Origin: Phycisphaerales bacterium
Lineage (GTDB): Bacteria > Planctomycetota > Phycisphaerae > Phycisphaerales > SM1A02
Direction of reading: 5' to 3'
Assembly: GCA_030748455.1 (NCBI GenBank)
Contig: JASMLY010000053.1
Span: 1 to 64,000, forward strand
DNA: 64,000 bases
Shown here: piece after piece, positions 12,001 to 20,023 of the stretch
Numbering within the stretch: position 1 is the first letter of the stretch
Layout of the letters: each line of letters begins with the position of its first letter
Position numbers and translations under genes: made by a program
The notes under the pieces: model-generated
Database searches by the model: none
Seen by the model: only the letters and a program-made list of their open reading frames with translations
What the model was told of the DNA's origin: nothing

Positions 12001-12790
12001 TCGGTGATGCGAGGATTGCATCAAGTGCGTCACCAATCTGGCTTCCGACTTTACAAAGTTCTTCACCAGTCTCAGCGTCAAGAATGAGCTCCGCAGAGTA
12101 GTACTCTGGTTTGAGTTTATTCACTGAAACTTCTTTTACATCGTAAAAATAATCGAGGATTTTTTCGGTTGAACTAAATTGTTCGTCAAGAGCTCGAAGA
12201 AACGTTGTTGCTGCGATTTTTGAAGATTGGTCAATCTTCATAGCCAAGACGTCTTTCTTGGTTACTTCAATTTCAATCCACGAACCGCGTTCAGGGATGA
12301 TCCGAGCTTTATGCAGTTGTCGGTCGCCAATATCTTCAAGCAAGTGGAAATCGATACCGGGTGATCGGTGAAGTTGATTCACAATCACACGCTCAGAACC
12401 GTTCACAATAAACTCACCCCCACCGATCATGTATGGAATCTCGCCGAGGTAAATTTCTTCTTGGATTACTTCTGCGACACCATCACGTACAAATTGGACT
12501 CCAATTTTAAACGGCAGTCCGTATGTTCTGCGGAGTTCTTTGCATTCATCTACGGTGTAGCGTGGTTCATCGAGTTTGTAGTACAGGTACTCGACTCGCA
12601 TCGTTCCATCGTACGATTCAATCGGGAAGACCTCTCGAAGAAGTCCCTCGAGTCCAATCGGGTCTCGCTTTAATGGGTCAACACCTTCTTGGATCAGCTT
12701 GTTATAAGCTCGTCCCTGAACTTGTGTTAAATTTGGTACCGGAATTGCGTCTCCGCGTTTCGCGAAGTTGCGTATCGTGTTCGTCGCCAT
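9005..12790 (-). CDS. rpoB: DNA-directed RNA polymerase subunit beta
   Basis: 1261 residues. Recognisable beta-subunit blocks include SPGIDFH near the N-terminus, the rifampicin-region-like segment [19 protein letters not shown] followed by GPGGL, the [11 protein letters not shown] motif, the catalytic-region [10 protein letters not shown] and the C-terminal [20 protein letters not shown]. GAGGT lies 8 bases upstream of the ATG. It is separated from rplL by about 400 bases that contain a terminator-like hairpin, so polymerase subunits are probably made at a lower level than the ribosomal proteins upstream. Confidence 0.98.
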   Translation of the reverse strand: [1261 protein letters not shown]

Positions 12791-13194
12791 AAAGTAACCT
12801 CACAACCGAGCCCACATCGTGCGAATCATCGCACTTGATGTCTCGTTAAAGTGTGCTTTTGCTTATTTGTTCGTACATAGAGTGCCGCGACCGCCGCTGC
12901 CGAGCCTCGTAGGGTATCTCGACAAGCTTTTTTTTACAACACGATTGGGTCGAAAACTTTAAAATTTTTACAAAAAAGGCTGTTTTCTCAGTATCGGTCC
13001 CATACCAATGCCCCGTTGCCTTTTGGCTTGATCGTGACAATCATTTTGCAATCTACTGGTACAAAAGGAGTTCCAAGAGTGGCCTTCTGGCATTGAACGT
13101 GACAGTCACGGTGTGCACTGCCAAGAGGGTAAAAAAACAGCCAACGAATTGCTTCGTTGGCTGTTTATGGGGGTTATTGGTCAAATAAACGGAT
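12791..13194. other. rplL-rpoB intergenic leader
   Basis: About 400 bases without a gene, read on the minus strand between rplL and rpoB. It contains the hairpin at 13136-13165, a small palindrome (GTGACAGTCAC around 13100) and an A/T-rich tract around 12925-12985. A secondary promoter for rpoBC could lie here, but none can be named with confidence. Confidence 0.5.
13136..13165 (-). terminator. attenuator/terminator between rplL and rpoB
   Basis: A perfect 13-bp stem (AACAGCCAACGAA with its complement) closes a TTGC loop, followed on the minus strand by seven T. It lies 29 bases after the rplL stop. A partial terminator at this place is a known way to reduce rpoBC transcription relative to rplJL in enterobacteria; here that role is inferred from position and structure only. 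Confidence 0.8.
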
Positions 13195-13605
13195 TTATTT
13201 GATGCTGACTGTTGCTCCAGCTTCTTCGAGCTTGGTTTTGATATCACCAGCTTCGTCTTCTGTGCACTTCTCTTTGAGAGGCTTAGGTGCTTCGTCAACA
13301 AGTCCCTTTGCTTCCTTGAGACCAAGACCAGTGATTTCTCGAACCACCTTGATCACAGCGATCTTTTTATCACCAGCTGCTTCAAGGATCACGTCGAATT
13401 CAGTCTGTTCATCAGCACCACCGCCACCGTCAGCAGCTGGACCAGCCATCATCACTGCACCACCTGCAGCAGGTTCGATCCCGTAGGTATCTTTCATGTA
13501 ATCAGCGAGATCGACTGCTTCAGTGAGGGTAAGACCGGCGATTTCGTCGCCAAGCTTGCTTACTTTTGCATCAAACTCTTTTGTTGCTGTTGCTTCTTCG
13601 CTCAT
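13195..13605 (-). CDS. rplL: 50S ribosomal protein L7/L12
   Basis: 136 residues from ATG 13605 ([11 protein letters not shown]). The N-terminal dimerisation part is followed by an Ala/Gly-rich hinge and the conserved C-terminal domain ([20 protein letters not shown] … [16 protein letters not shown]). The start is chosen because GGAG lies 10 bases upstream; a closer in-frame ATG at 13614 leaves only one base of spacing. It forms the L10-L12 stalk with the rplJ product just upstream. Confidence 0.97.
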   Translation of the reverse strand: MSEEATATKEFDAKVSKLGDEIAGLTLTEAVDLADYMKDTYGIEPAAGGAVMMAGPAADGGGGADEQTEFDVILEAAGDKKIAVIKVVREITGLGLKEAKGLVDEAPKPLKEKCTEDEAGDIKTKLEEAGATVSIK

Positions 13606-13736
13606 ACTATTCATACTCCAATTAAATTTCATGCGTGGGAGAGGAGCCACCCTGTGCGACTTTTAACCCAAAAGGGCCAGTCCCAAACGCGATGTCATAC
13701 TGTGATTTGTATAGGTTTTTACTGTGTAAAGTCCAT

Positions 13737-14282
13737 TTATGCTATTTTTTCGATTGTTTTTCCATCTTCGAGCATGGAACCCATTTCTTTGACAACGCCT
13801 AGGAGGTTGCTTCCTGGGCTTGTCGCTGCTTTGACAACATTGCCAGCAGGGGAGAGCAAGAGTTGCACCACGGTGCCTTGTGCTTCTTCCTTTGTTGGGA
13901 AATCGCTCAGTCGCTTGACACCCGCCTCGCCTTCGAAAAACTGGCCATCAAGTACAGCTGCTTTGAGCTCTAATTTCTTGATTTTCTTTGCCCAATCCAC
14001 AAGGCTTCGTGCAACTTCAACGACTGAATCACCTCCAAAGGCGAGTGCAGAAGGCCCTTCGAGTTCTTTTGTAAGTCCTTCTAATTCAGTGCCTTGCAGT
14101 GCTGTTTTTGCAAGAGAGTTCTTCAAAACAGTAATGTGGATGTCTTTTTTGAGGAGATCCACACGAAGTTCGTTGTTTGCATTTGCTTCAATACCACGAA
14201 TGTCGATCAGGAGGCCGCTTGTGACGCCATCAAATCGCCGTTTGTATTCGGCAACAATCATTTCTTTGACTGGTTTACTCAT
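13737..14282 (-). CDS. rplJ: 50S ribosomal protein L10
   Basis: 181 residues, typical length. The N-terminal KxxMIVAEYKRRF start and the block ELRVDLLKKDIHITVLKNSL … are characteristic of L10. The C-terminal helix is the L12-docking part of the stalk base. GAGGAAG lies about 9 bases upstream of the ATG. It is followed after 131 bases by rplL and preceded by rplA. Confidence 0.97.
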   Translation of the reverse strand: MSKPVKEMIVAEYKRRFDGVTSGLLIDIRGIEANANNELRVDLLKKDIHITVLKNSLAKTALQGTELEGLTKELEGPSALAFGGDSVVEVARSLVDWAKKIKKLELKAAVLDGQFFEGEAGVKRLSDFPTKEEAQGTVVQLLLSPAGNVVKAATSPGSNLLGVVKEMGSMLEDGKTIEKIA

Positions 14283-14305
14283 TGGTCATTCTTCCTCTTC
14301 TATGG

Positions 14306-14989
14306 TTAGACATCGATTCTGACGCTTGGGGTCATCGTAGCGCTAATGACACATTTTTTGACAAACTCACCCTTGACTGCCGCTGGTCGGGCTTTGGTGA
14401 TCCGATTGATGAAGAATTCTAGGTTTTGGGTGAGATCTTCTTCAGAAAAGCTCATTTTCCCTACCACACAGTGGATATTTCCACCATCATCATTTCGATA
14501 TTCGACCTTACCTGCTGCAAATTCTGAGACTGCTGTTTCAAAATCAGCCGTAACAGTGCCTGCTTTTGGTGATGGCATCAACCCTTTTGGGCCAAGTGCA
14601 CGCCCCAATTTTCCTACGAAACGCATCATGTCCGGCGTAGCGATGGCGACATCGAAATCGATCCAACCACCTTCAACCTTTTTCACGAGCTCTTCAGCCC
14701 CAGCTTCAATCGCACCTGCAGCTTTTGCTGCGTCAACTTTATCACTTGCACAGAAGCACACAACTCGGGCTGACTTGCCAACGCCTTTTGGCATTGACAC
14801 AGCTCCGCGGAGTTGTTGGTCTGCTTGGCGAGGATCAATGGAGAGATGCAGTGCGATCTCAACAGTTTGATCGAACTTCGTGTTAGGAAAGGACTTAAGT
14901 AGTTTTACTGCGTCAGAAATAGTGTGTTTTTCTTTGCCTTTTTCAGCGATTTCTACAGCTGCTTTTGCTCTTTTGGATAGTTTTGCCAT
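14306..14989 (-). CDS. rplA: 50S ribosomal protein L1
   Basis: 227 residues. Conserved L1 signatures are present: FDQTVEIALHLSIDPRQADQ, the MMRFVGKLGRALGPKGLMPSPK segment (spread over about residues 119-141) and the C-terminal SATMTPSVRIDV. The ATG lies 2 bases after the rplK stop, with GGAGGGAG overlapping the end of rplK as ribosome-binding site. In other bacteria L1 represses its own operon by binding the mRNA leader; I could not identify that site here. Confidence 0.97.
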   Translation of the reverse strand: MAKLSKRAKAAVEIAEKGKEKHTISDAVKLLKSFPNTKFDQTVEIALHLSIDPRQADQQLRGAVSMPKGVGKSARVVCFCASDKVDAAKAAGAIEAGAEELVKKVEGGWIDFDVAIATPDMMRFVGKLGRALGPKGLMPSPKAGTVTADFETAVSEFAAGKVEYRNDDGGNIHCVVGKMSFSEEDLTQNLEFFINRITKARPAAVKGEFVKKCVISATMTPSVRIDV

Positions 14990-14991
14990 TG

Positions 14992-15420
14992 TTACGCTCC
15001 CTCCACAGTGATCCCCATGGATCGTGCGGTGCCTTCAATGATTCGCATGGCAGACTCAATACAGGCAGCGTTGAGGTCTTCCATCTTTTCTTCTGCAATA
15101 GACTGGACTTGATCCTTGGTGACGCTGCCAACTTTGTCAGTGTGGGGCACGCCCGAACCTTTGTCCACGCCTGCTGCAATTTTGAGTAACTCAGCAGCGG
15201 GGGAGGACTTGATTTCAAGATCGAATGAGCGGTCTGCATACAGTGTAACGATGCAGCCAACGACTTTGCCGTTGAGTTCTTTCGTTCGATCATTAAATAA
15301 CTGGATAAACTGACCTGGGTTGACGCCATTGGCACCAAGCGCTGGTCCGAGCGGGGGTGCTGGTGTTGCCTGTCCACCAGGCGCAAGCACCTTAAATACT
15401 TTTTCTACACGTTTGGCCAT
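14992..15420 (-). CDS. rplK: 50S ribosomal protein L11
   Basis: 142 residues, standard length. The N-terminal domain has GGQATPAPPLGPALGANGVN and the C-terminal rRNA-binding domain ends MRIIEGTARSMGITVE. AGGAG lies 8 bases before the ATG. It is the first gene of the cluster; nusG and secE, which often precede it, are not adjacent here, because a divergent signalling gene starts about 220 bases away. Confidence 0.97.
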   Translation of the reverse strand: MAKRVEKVFKVLAPGGQATPAPPLGPALGANGVNPGQFIQLFNDRTKELNGKVVGCIVTLYADRSFDLEIKSSPAAELLKIAAGVDKGSGVPHTDKVGSVTKDQVQSIAEEKMEDLNAACIESAMRIIEGTARSMGITVEGA

Positions 15421-15532
15421 CAGTGTTTCTCCTGCCTGCCACCAATGTCAGATGTCTACGAGACGGTCTTTGAAGCGAACTCGGCCAGAGTCGCGACACA
15501 GTGGTCATAACGGTGATTGTTTCGAGCCACGT

Positions 15533-15561
15533 ACTATAGCAACCAAATCTAAACGCAGCAA
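15533..15561 (-). promoter_or_regulatory. sigma-70-type promoter of the rplK operon
   Basis: On the minus strand TTGCTG (15561-15556) and TATAGT (15538-15533) are separated by exactly 17 bases, giving a predicted transcription start near 15526 and a leader of about 105 bases before rplK. Both hexamers are close to consensus, and the position suits the head of a ribosomal-protein operon. Confidence 0.65.
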
Positions 15562-15640
15562 CTCAGAAGGGACCCTAGTACGCCAAATCCTTTCATTCGA
15601 TCCTATGACCCTCTAATTTGTCTTCTGCTACATTGTGGAG

Positions 15641-17173
15641 ATGTCTCAGGGCACGTCGTTGCAACTCAATACAATCCGTGGTCCTGAGGTTCTATCTCTT
15701 AGTTTAGAGGGCGACCAACCGTTGACAATTGGACGTCGGCCAGAACATGACCTCGTTTTGGCATCCGGAGCCACAGTTTCAAGAGATCATGCTGTATTGA
15801 TGCCGCATGGATCAGGCGATGAGAAAAGATGGAGTTTGATCGACAACGGTTCAAGACATGGGACGATTCTTAACGGCGTACGGCTTGAGCCCAATCGTAG
15901 AGTCCCTATTCTAGCGGGGGATCTTATCGCTATTAACCCGTTCGTCCTTCAGGTGGTCGATCTTGTTGAAGAAAAAAATCTGACACAGACAATTGATGAT
16001 TCATCCCAAGCGGCAGGTACATCAATCCTGAGAATTGACAAAACGCAAGGTGGTGGGCTTGCTCAGGAAAAACTCGCTGCGTTGTTGAATTGCAGCAGAG
16101 CAATTCATGAAGCAGGGTCAGAATCAGCGATGGCTGCAGCTGTTGCTGAAGCTGCAGCGACTGCGACTGCTTTCGGGAATGTCGCAATCGTGAAGCCAAT
16201 GGGGAATGATGGGATGGTTGAACTGCTTGCCACGAAGGGGAGGATTGTCGATGATGGTGTCCCTAACATCAGTCGATCTCTTCTTGATGCAGCGATGGAT
16301 GGTGAACCTGTCCGTTTCCAGAGGGCGGAAGTTGTAGATGAACAAGCCCAATCCATTATGCAATATTCCATCGAAGAAGCGTTGTGTGTCCCGATCATGC
16401 TTGGGCATGCCGTGGCTGGTTGCATCTATTTGGATAACCGAGATGGTCAACTGCAAGGACACAATGTTCCGGATGATGTTGCGTTTTGCACAGGTCTTGC
16501 AGAAATTACTGCACTTGCAATGTCCAACCTCATGCGAGTGGATATCGAACGACGCCATGCTTCTGAACGGCAAAATTTGTTGCTTGGGACAGTTGGGGCA
16601 CTCGTGGCAGCGATCGATGCCAAAGACACGTACACACGCGGGCACTCAGTACGAGTTGCTTGGCTTGCAAAGGCGCTTGCGAGTGCTATTGGGCTCGATG
16701 ATCAAACACTTGAAGAGATTCACATTTGTGGGCTCGTGCATGACATCGGTAAAATTGGCATTCCAGAATCGATTCTTCGGAAACCAAACGCATTGACTGA
16801 TGATGAATATGATCGCATCAAGGAGCATCCCGTCATTGGTGAGAAAATTCTCTCAGGAGTTCCTCAGTTAGCTCAGGTATTGCCAGGTGTTCGCTCCCAC
16901 CACGAACGGTGGGATGGCAGGGGATATCCCGATCAAACAGCAGGAAAAGAGACACCATTTTTTGGGCGATTACTCGGCATTGCAGATGCCTTTGATGCAA
17001 TGTGCTCATCACGTGCGTACCGAGATGGCCTCAATCGCTCAGAAGTTCTTGATGAAGTCAAGAAATGCTCAAATACGCAGTTTGATCCAGAACTTGTTGA
17101 AAAGTTTTTGACGCTAGACTTTAGCGAATATGATCGAATGATCGAAAAACATACATCTCAGGAAGCATTGTAG
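15641..17173 (+). CDS. FHA-GAF-HD-GYP signalling protein
   Basis: About 510 residues. The N-terminal FHA domain (about 20-100) has GRRPEHDLVLASG and SRDHAVL, so it should bind phosphothreonine peptides. A GAF-like sensor domain fills about residues 140-295. The C-terminal HD-GYP domain (about 310-490) has the VHDIGKIGIP metal motif near 366 and HHERWDGRGYP, the signature of cyclic-di-GMP phosphodiesterases. There is no membrane segment or signal peptide, so it is cytoplasmic. The start is ATG 15641 or GTG 15635; both sit directly on GTGGAG. Its end overlaps the convergent amidohydrolase gene by 16 bases. Confidence 0.88.
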   Translation: MSQGTSLQLNTIRGPEVLSLSLEGDQPLTIGRRPEHDLVLASGATVSRDHAVLMPHGSGDEKRWSLIDNGSRHGTILNGVRLEPNRRVPILAGDLIAINPFVLQVVDLVEEKNLTQTIDDSSQAAGTSILRIDKTQGGGLAQEKLAALLNCSRAIHEAGSESAMAAAVAEAAATATAFGNVAIVKPMGNDGMVELLATKGRIVDDGVPNISRSLLDAAMDGEPVRFQRAEVVDEQAQSIMQYSIEEALCVPIMLGHAVAGCIYLDNRDGQLQGHNVPDDVAFCTGLAEITALAMSNLMRVDIERRHASERQNLLLGTVGALVAAIDAKDTYTRGHSVRVAWLAKALASAIGLDDQTLEEIHICGLVHDIGKIGIPESILRKPNALTDDEYDRIKEHPVIGEKILSGVPQLAQVLPGVRSHHERWDGRGYPDQTAGKETPFFGRLLGIADAFDAMCSSRAYRDGLNRSEVLDEVKKCSNTQFDPELVEKFLTLDFSEYDRMIEKHTSQEAL

Positions 17174-18363
17174 CGAAGGGCGAGTTCACAAAACATTTTA
17201 ACCCCAGTTGCAATGACGTCATCATTGAAATCAAAGTCTGGTTGGTGCAGGGAGGGCATTGCTGGTGTACCCTCTGGTAACAAGCCAAGCATAAAGAAAC
17301 AAGAAGGGACTTCTTTGCAGTAGTAAGAAAAATCCTCTCCACCCATGACCGGTGCGGGGAACTCTCCTACTTGGTCTTGAGGGAACACGTTTCTTGCAAC
17401 TTTGTAAAACTGTTCAACTGCTTGTGCGTCGTTCCTAGTTACAGGGTACCCATCAATTAATGTAACCTCTGCAGTGCAACTGTGCGCGCTTGCGATGGAT
17501 TCAGCGATTTCTTTTACCCTTCGTTTCGCCATGTTGCCAGTTGCATCTTGTAAAAATCGGATCGTGCCATTGAGTTCAACATGCGTTGGAATAATGTTAT
17601 GCGTTGTGCCCCCATGGATTTGGGTTAACGAAACGACGAGTGAATCTAGGGGATCAGTGTTTCTTGAAACAAGTTGCTGCAACGACGTGATCAAACTTGC
17701 AGCGCAGACAATAGGATCATGACTGATGTGAGGGAAGGCGGCGTGCCCGCCCGTGCCTGTCAACTTGATTGTGATGCCTATGTCAGAAGCAAGCACGGGT
17801 CCAACACGTGTTTGCAATTGATTGCACGTTGCTTGAGGCCAGCCGTGTAAACCATACATCACTGAAACAGGAGGTCCAAGTACAGTGCCATCAAGACAAC
17901 CATCCTCAACCATTTGCTTTCCACCACCACCACCTTCTTCTGCTGGCTGGAACACAAACGTCACTGGATTTGGGAGTGGCGTTTGCGCTGCGAGCATGGA
18001 AAGAACTTTCGCTGCGCCAAGAAGAATAGTTGTGTGACCGTCGTGGCCACAGGCGTGCATGCAGCCCTCATGCACGGATTTCCAGTCAAAGGTATTGACT
18101 TCTGTGATAGGGAGTGCATCGATATCAGCACGAAGCCCAACAACATTCGTACCTGTTCCGTCTAGGTGCCCGAGTACACCTGTGCCTTTTGCAAGGTTCC
18201 CTTTGAAGGGAACACCTGCTGATGTTAATTCTCTTTGGATCAACGCACTGGTTCGAGTTTCTTGGTAGCCAAGTTCGGGGTGGGCGTGGAGGTCATGTCG
18301 TATCTCGACAAGCGAAGGGAGGATTGTTTCTATGCATCGATCGATGGAGGCAGTAGTGCTCAT
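17158..18363 (-). CDS. M20-family metal-dependent amidohydrolase
   Basis: 401 residues. The family motifs are present: GLRADIDALPI, CMHACGHDGHTTILLGAAK (first metal ligands), FVFQPAEEGGGGGKQMVEDG (catalytic and metal Glu) and, near the C-terminus, PVMGGEDFSYY. It belongs to the N-acyl-amino-acid amidohydrolase / hippurate hydrolase / IAA-amino acid hydrolase group and cleaves an amide to release an amino acid or diamine; the actual substrate cannot be told. Its ATG overlaps the stop of the GGQ-protein gene (ATGA), so it is the last gene of the minus-strand operon that starts with the S41 protease. Confidence 0.9.
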   Translation of the reverse strand: MSTTASIDRCIETILPSLVEIRHDLHAHPELGYQETRTSALIQRELTSAGVPFKGNLAKGTGVLGHLDGTGTNVVGLRADIDALPITEVNTFDWKSVHEGCMHACGHDGHTTILLGAAKVLSMLAAQTPLPNPVTFVFQPAEEGGGGGKQMVEDGCLDGTVLGPPVSVMYGLHGWPQATCNQLQTRVGPVLASDIGITIKLTGTGGHAAFPHISHDPIVCAASLITSLQQLVSRNTDPLDSLVVSLTQIHGGTTHNIIPTHVELNGTIRFLQDATGNMAKRRVKEIAESIASAHSCTAEVTLIDGYPVTRNDAQAVEQFYKVARNVFPQDQVGEFPAPVMGGEDFSYYCKEVPSCFFMLGLLPEGTPAMPSLHQPDFDFNDDVIATGVKMFCELALRYNAS

Positions 18364-18965
18364 GATTTGTACGGGGATAAGCCGCGATCCTCTCTTTGTT
18401 CATTCACCCAGGCAAGCGCTTGTTTGTCGTGTGAAATGAGTTTTAGAAGTTGGGAAGAAGAGACGCCTGCATGGAATGATGCAGTACTCATATCAAAATC
18501 CCAAGCAAACAATAGGTCTAGCGTTTCTGCAAGTAAATGTGGGTAATCCCTATGTTTCGGATTGATTGGTAATTGTGTTCCTTGTTGTCGCCCATCCCAA
18601 ATCTCACTGCATTTCCACATTGTCTGGTCGAGTTGCCTTCTGAGAGTAATTGCAAGTGCACGGCGGAGCCTAGATACAGAAAGTGCACGGTTTTCGCTTT
18701 GGCGTCTTCTCTCTGTTGCTGTACCTGAGACATCCGTTGGTACATGTGTTGCTGTACATGCAGTTGCTTTTCGGTTCCTGTGTTGTCCACCAGGACCACC
18801 AGTTCTCCCAAAAGAAAATGAAATTTGTTTGAGCAATTCTTCATCGCTTAACATTGCTGGGTGATCACCTTCGATCATCCTGTGCCCTTTTGGAATAAAG
18901 TCTTCGATCGGGGGAAGGGAAGGTTGATTTCGACGATTGTGTTTGTTTGTATTCATTGTTCTCAT
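18360..18965 (-). CDS. release-factor-like GGQ protein (peptidyl-tRNA hydrolase domain)
   Basis: About 201 residues. One class-I release factor catalytic domain is visible: GRTGGPGGQHRNRKATAC (about residues 50-68) with the GGQ tripeptide that enters the peptidyl-transferase centre, followed by THVPTDVSGTATERRRQSEN. There are no codon-recognition domains, as in the rescue factor ArfB/YaeJ or mitochondrial C12orf65. The C-terminal half (about 110-201) is not the short basic ArfB tail but an acidic-to-neutral segment I do not recognise. ATG 18965 overlaps the tsaD stop as ATGA; ATG 18956 is an alternative start. The role is probably hydrolysis of peptidyl-tRNA on stalled ribosomes, but this is inference. 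Confidence 0.8.
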   Translation of the reverse strand: MRTMNTNKHNRRNQPSLPPIEDFIPKGHRMIEGDHPAMLSDEELLKQISFSFGRTGGPGGQHRNRKATACTATHVPTDVSGTATERRRQSENRALSVSRLRRALAITLRRQLDQTMWKCSEIWDGRQQGTQLPINPKHRDYPHLLAETLDLLFAWDFDMSTASFHAGVSSSQLLKLISHDKQALAWVNEQREDRGLSPYKS

Positions 18966-20017
18966 GAGGCGATGCCGCGTGGGGACGCGGTTAGTTCTAA
19001 ATCTGCGTGCTGACCTTTGGTGTACGCGTGCCATCCAAGCGCTGCGACCATCGCAGCATTGTCGACACAGTAAGAAAAATCTGGTAGATGTACTTGAAGA
19101 TTGTGTTCATTCGAGAATTGACTCAGTTGATCGCGAAGTCGATTGTTTGCAAGAACTCCACCTCCAACAATGATGGATTCAACGTTGGATTGAGCGGTTG
19201 TTTTTTCGACCGCTTCTCGTAGCCCTTGGATAATTGTATCGACAACTGCTTCTTGAAACGAATACGCCCAATTGTGTACGTCCTCTTTCGTGAGCATCTG
19301 AGATGTACGGGGAAACACTGTTTTGCCATCAACTTTTTTTGGATTTCCACGCACACCATACAGGAGTGCTGTTTTCAAACCACTAAAAGAGAAATCGCAT
19401 TTGTTTTCTTTCAATCTAGGCCTAGGAAGTTTGTGCGTTTCTCTCCCTTGCAACGAGGCTTCATCAATGCGCCTTCCACCGGGCCAACCGAGACCTAGTA
19501 TGGAAGCCGCTTTATCAAATGCCTCACCCGCTGCATCGTCGACTGTTTTTCCAATGCAAACAGCAGTGAGTGGATCGTCTAGTTTTAAAATCGACGTGTG
19601 ACCTCCTGAAACTACGAGTCCGATTGCAGGGTAGGTCGGTTTCGCACCTGTGAGTTGTGGAGCTGCAAGGTGTGCAAGGACGTGATCGACTGCAACGAGT
19701 GGTTTCCCAAGTGACCACGCAAGTGTTTTTGCAGCGCTGACGCCTACGAGTAAGGAACCGATCAGACCAGGGCGATTCCCAACAGCAACACAATCAACCT
19801 CGTCGAGTGTGATTTGTGCTTGTTCGAGGGCTGTTTGGATGATTGGTAGGATCCGTTCAAGGTGTGCTCGACTTGCAATCTCAGGGACGACTCCGCCATA
19901 CTCCATGTGTAGATCATCTTGCGATGCGACTACATTGGAACGTACGTCTTCTCCATCTATCACAACTGCTGCAGCAGTTTCGTCACAACTCGATTCTATG
20001 CCTAGTATCAAACACAT
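18962..20017 (-). CDS. tsaD: tRNA N6-adenosine threonylcarbamoyltransferase
   Basis: 351 residues. The start ILGIESSCDETAAAVV, the metal-binding HVLAH motif (about 111-115) and SGGHTSI … DDAAGEAFDKAA … GLGWPGG blocks are diagnostic for TsaD/Gcp. It transfers the threonylcarbamoyl group to A37 of tRNAs that read ANN codons, together with TsaB and TsaE, which are not in the window. It starts 6 bases after the S41 protease stop and overlaps the downstream GGQ-protein start. Confidence 0.96.
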   Translation of the reverse strand: MCLILGIESSCDETAAAVVIDGEDVRSNVVASQDDLHMEYGGVVPEIASRAHLERILPIIQTALEQAQITLDEVDCVAVGNRPGLIGSLLVGVSAAKTLAWSLGKPLVAVDHVLAHLAAPQLTGAKPTYPAIGLVVSGGHTSILKLDDPLTAVCIGKTVDDAAGEAFDKAASILGLGWPGGRRIDEASLQGRETHKLPRPRLKENKCDFSFSGLKTALLYGVRGNPKKVDGKTVFPRTSQMLTKEDVHNWAYSFQEAVVDTIIQGLREAVEKTTAQSNVESIIVGGGVLANNRLRDQLSQFSNEHNLQVHLPDFSYCVDNAAMVAALGWHAYTKGQHADLELTASPRGIAS

Positions 20018-20023
20018 GTTTCA

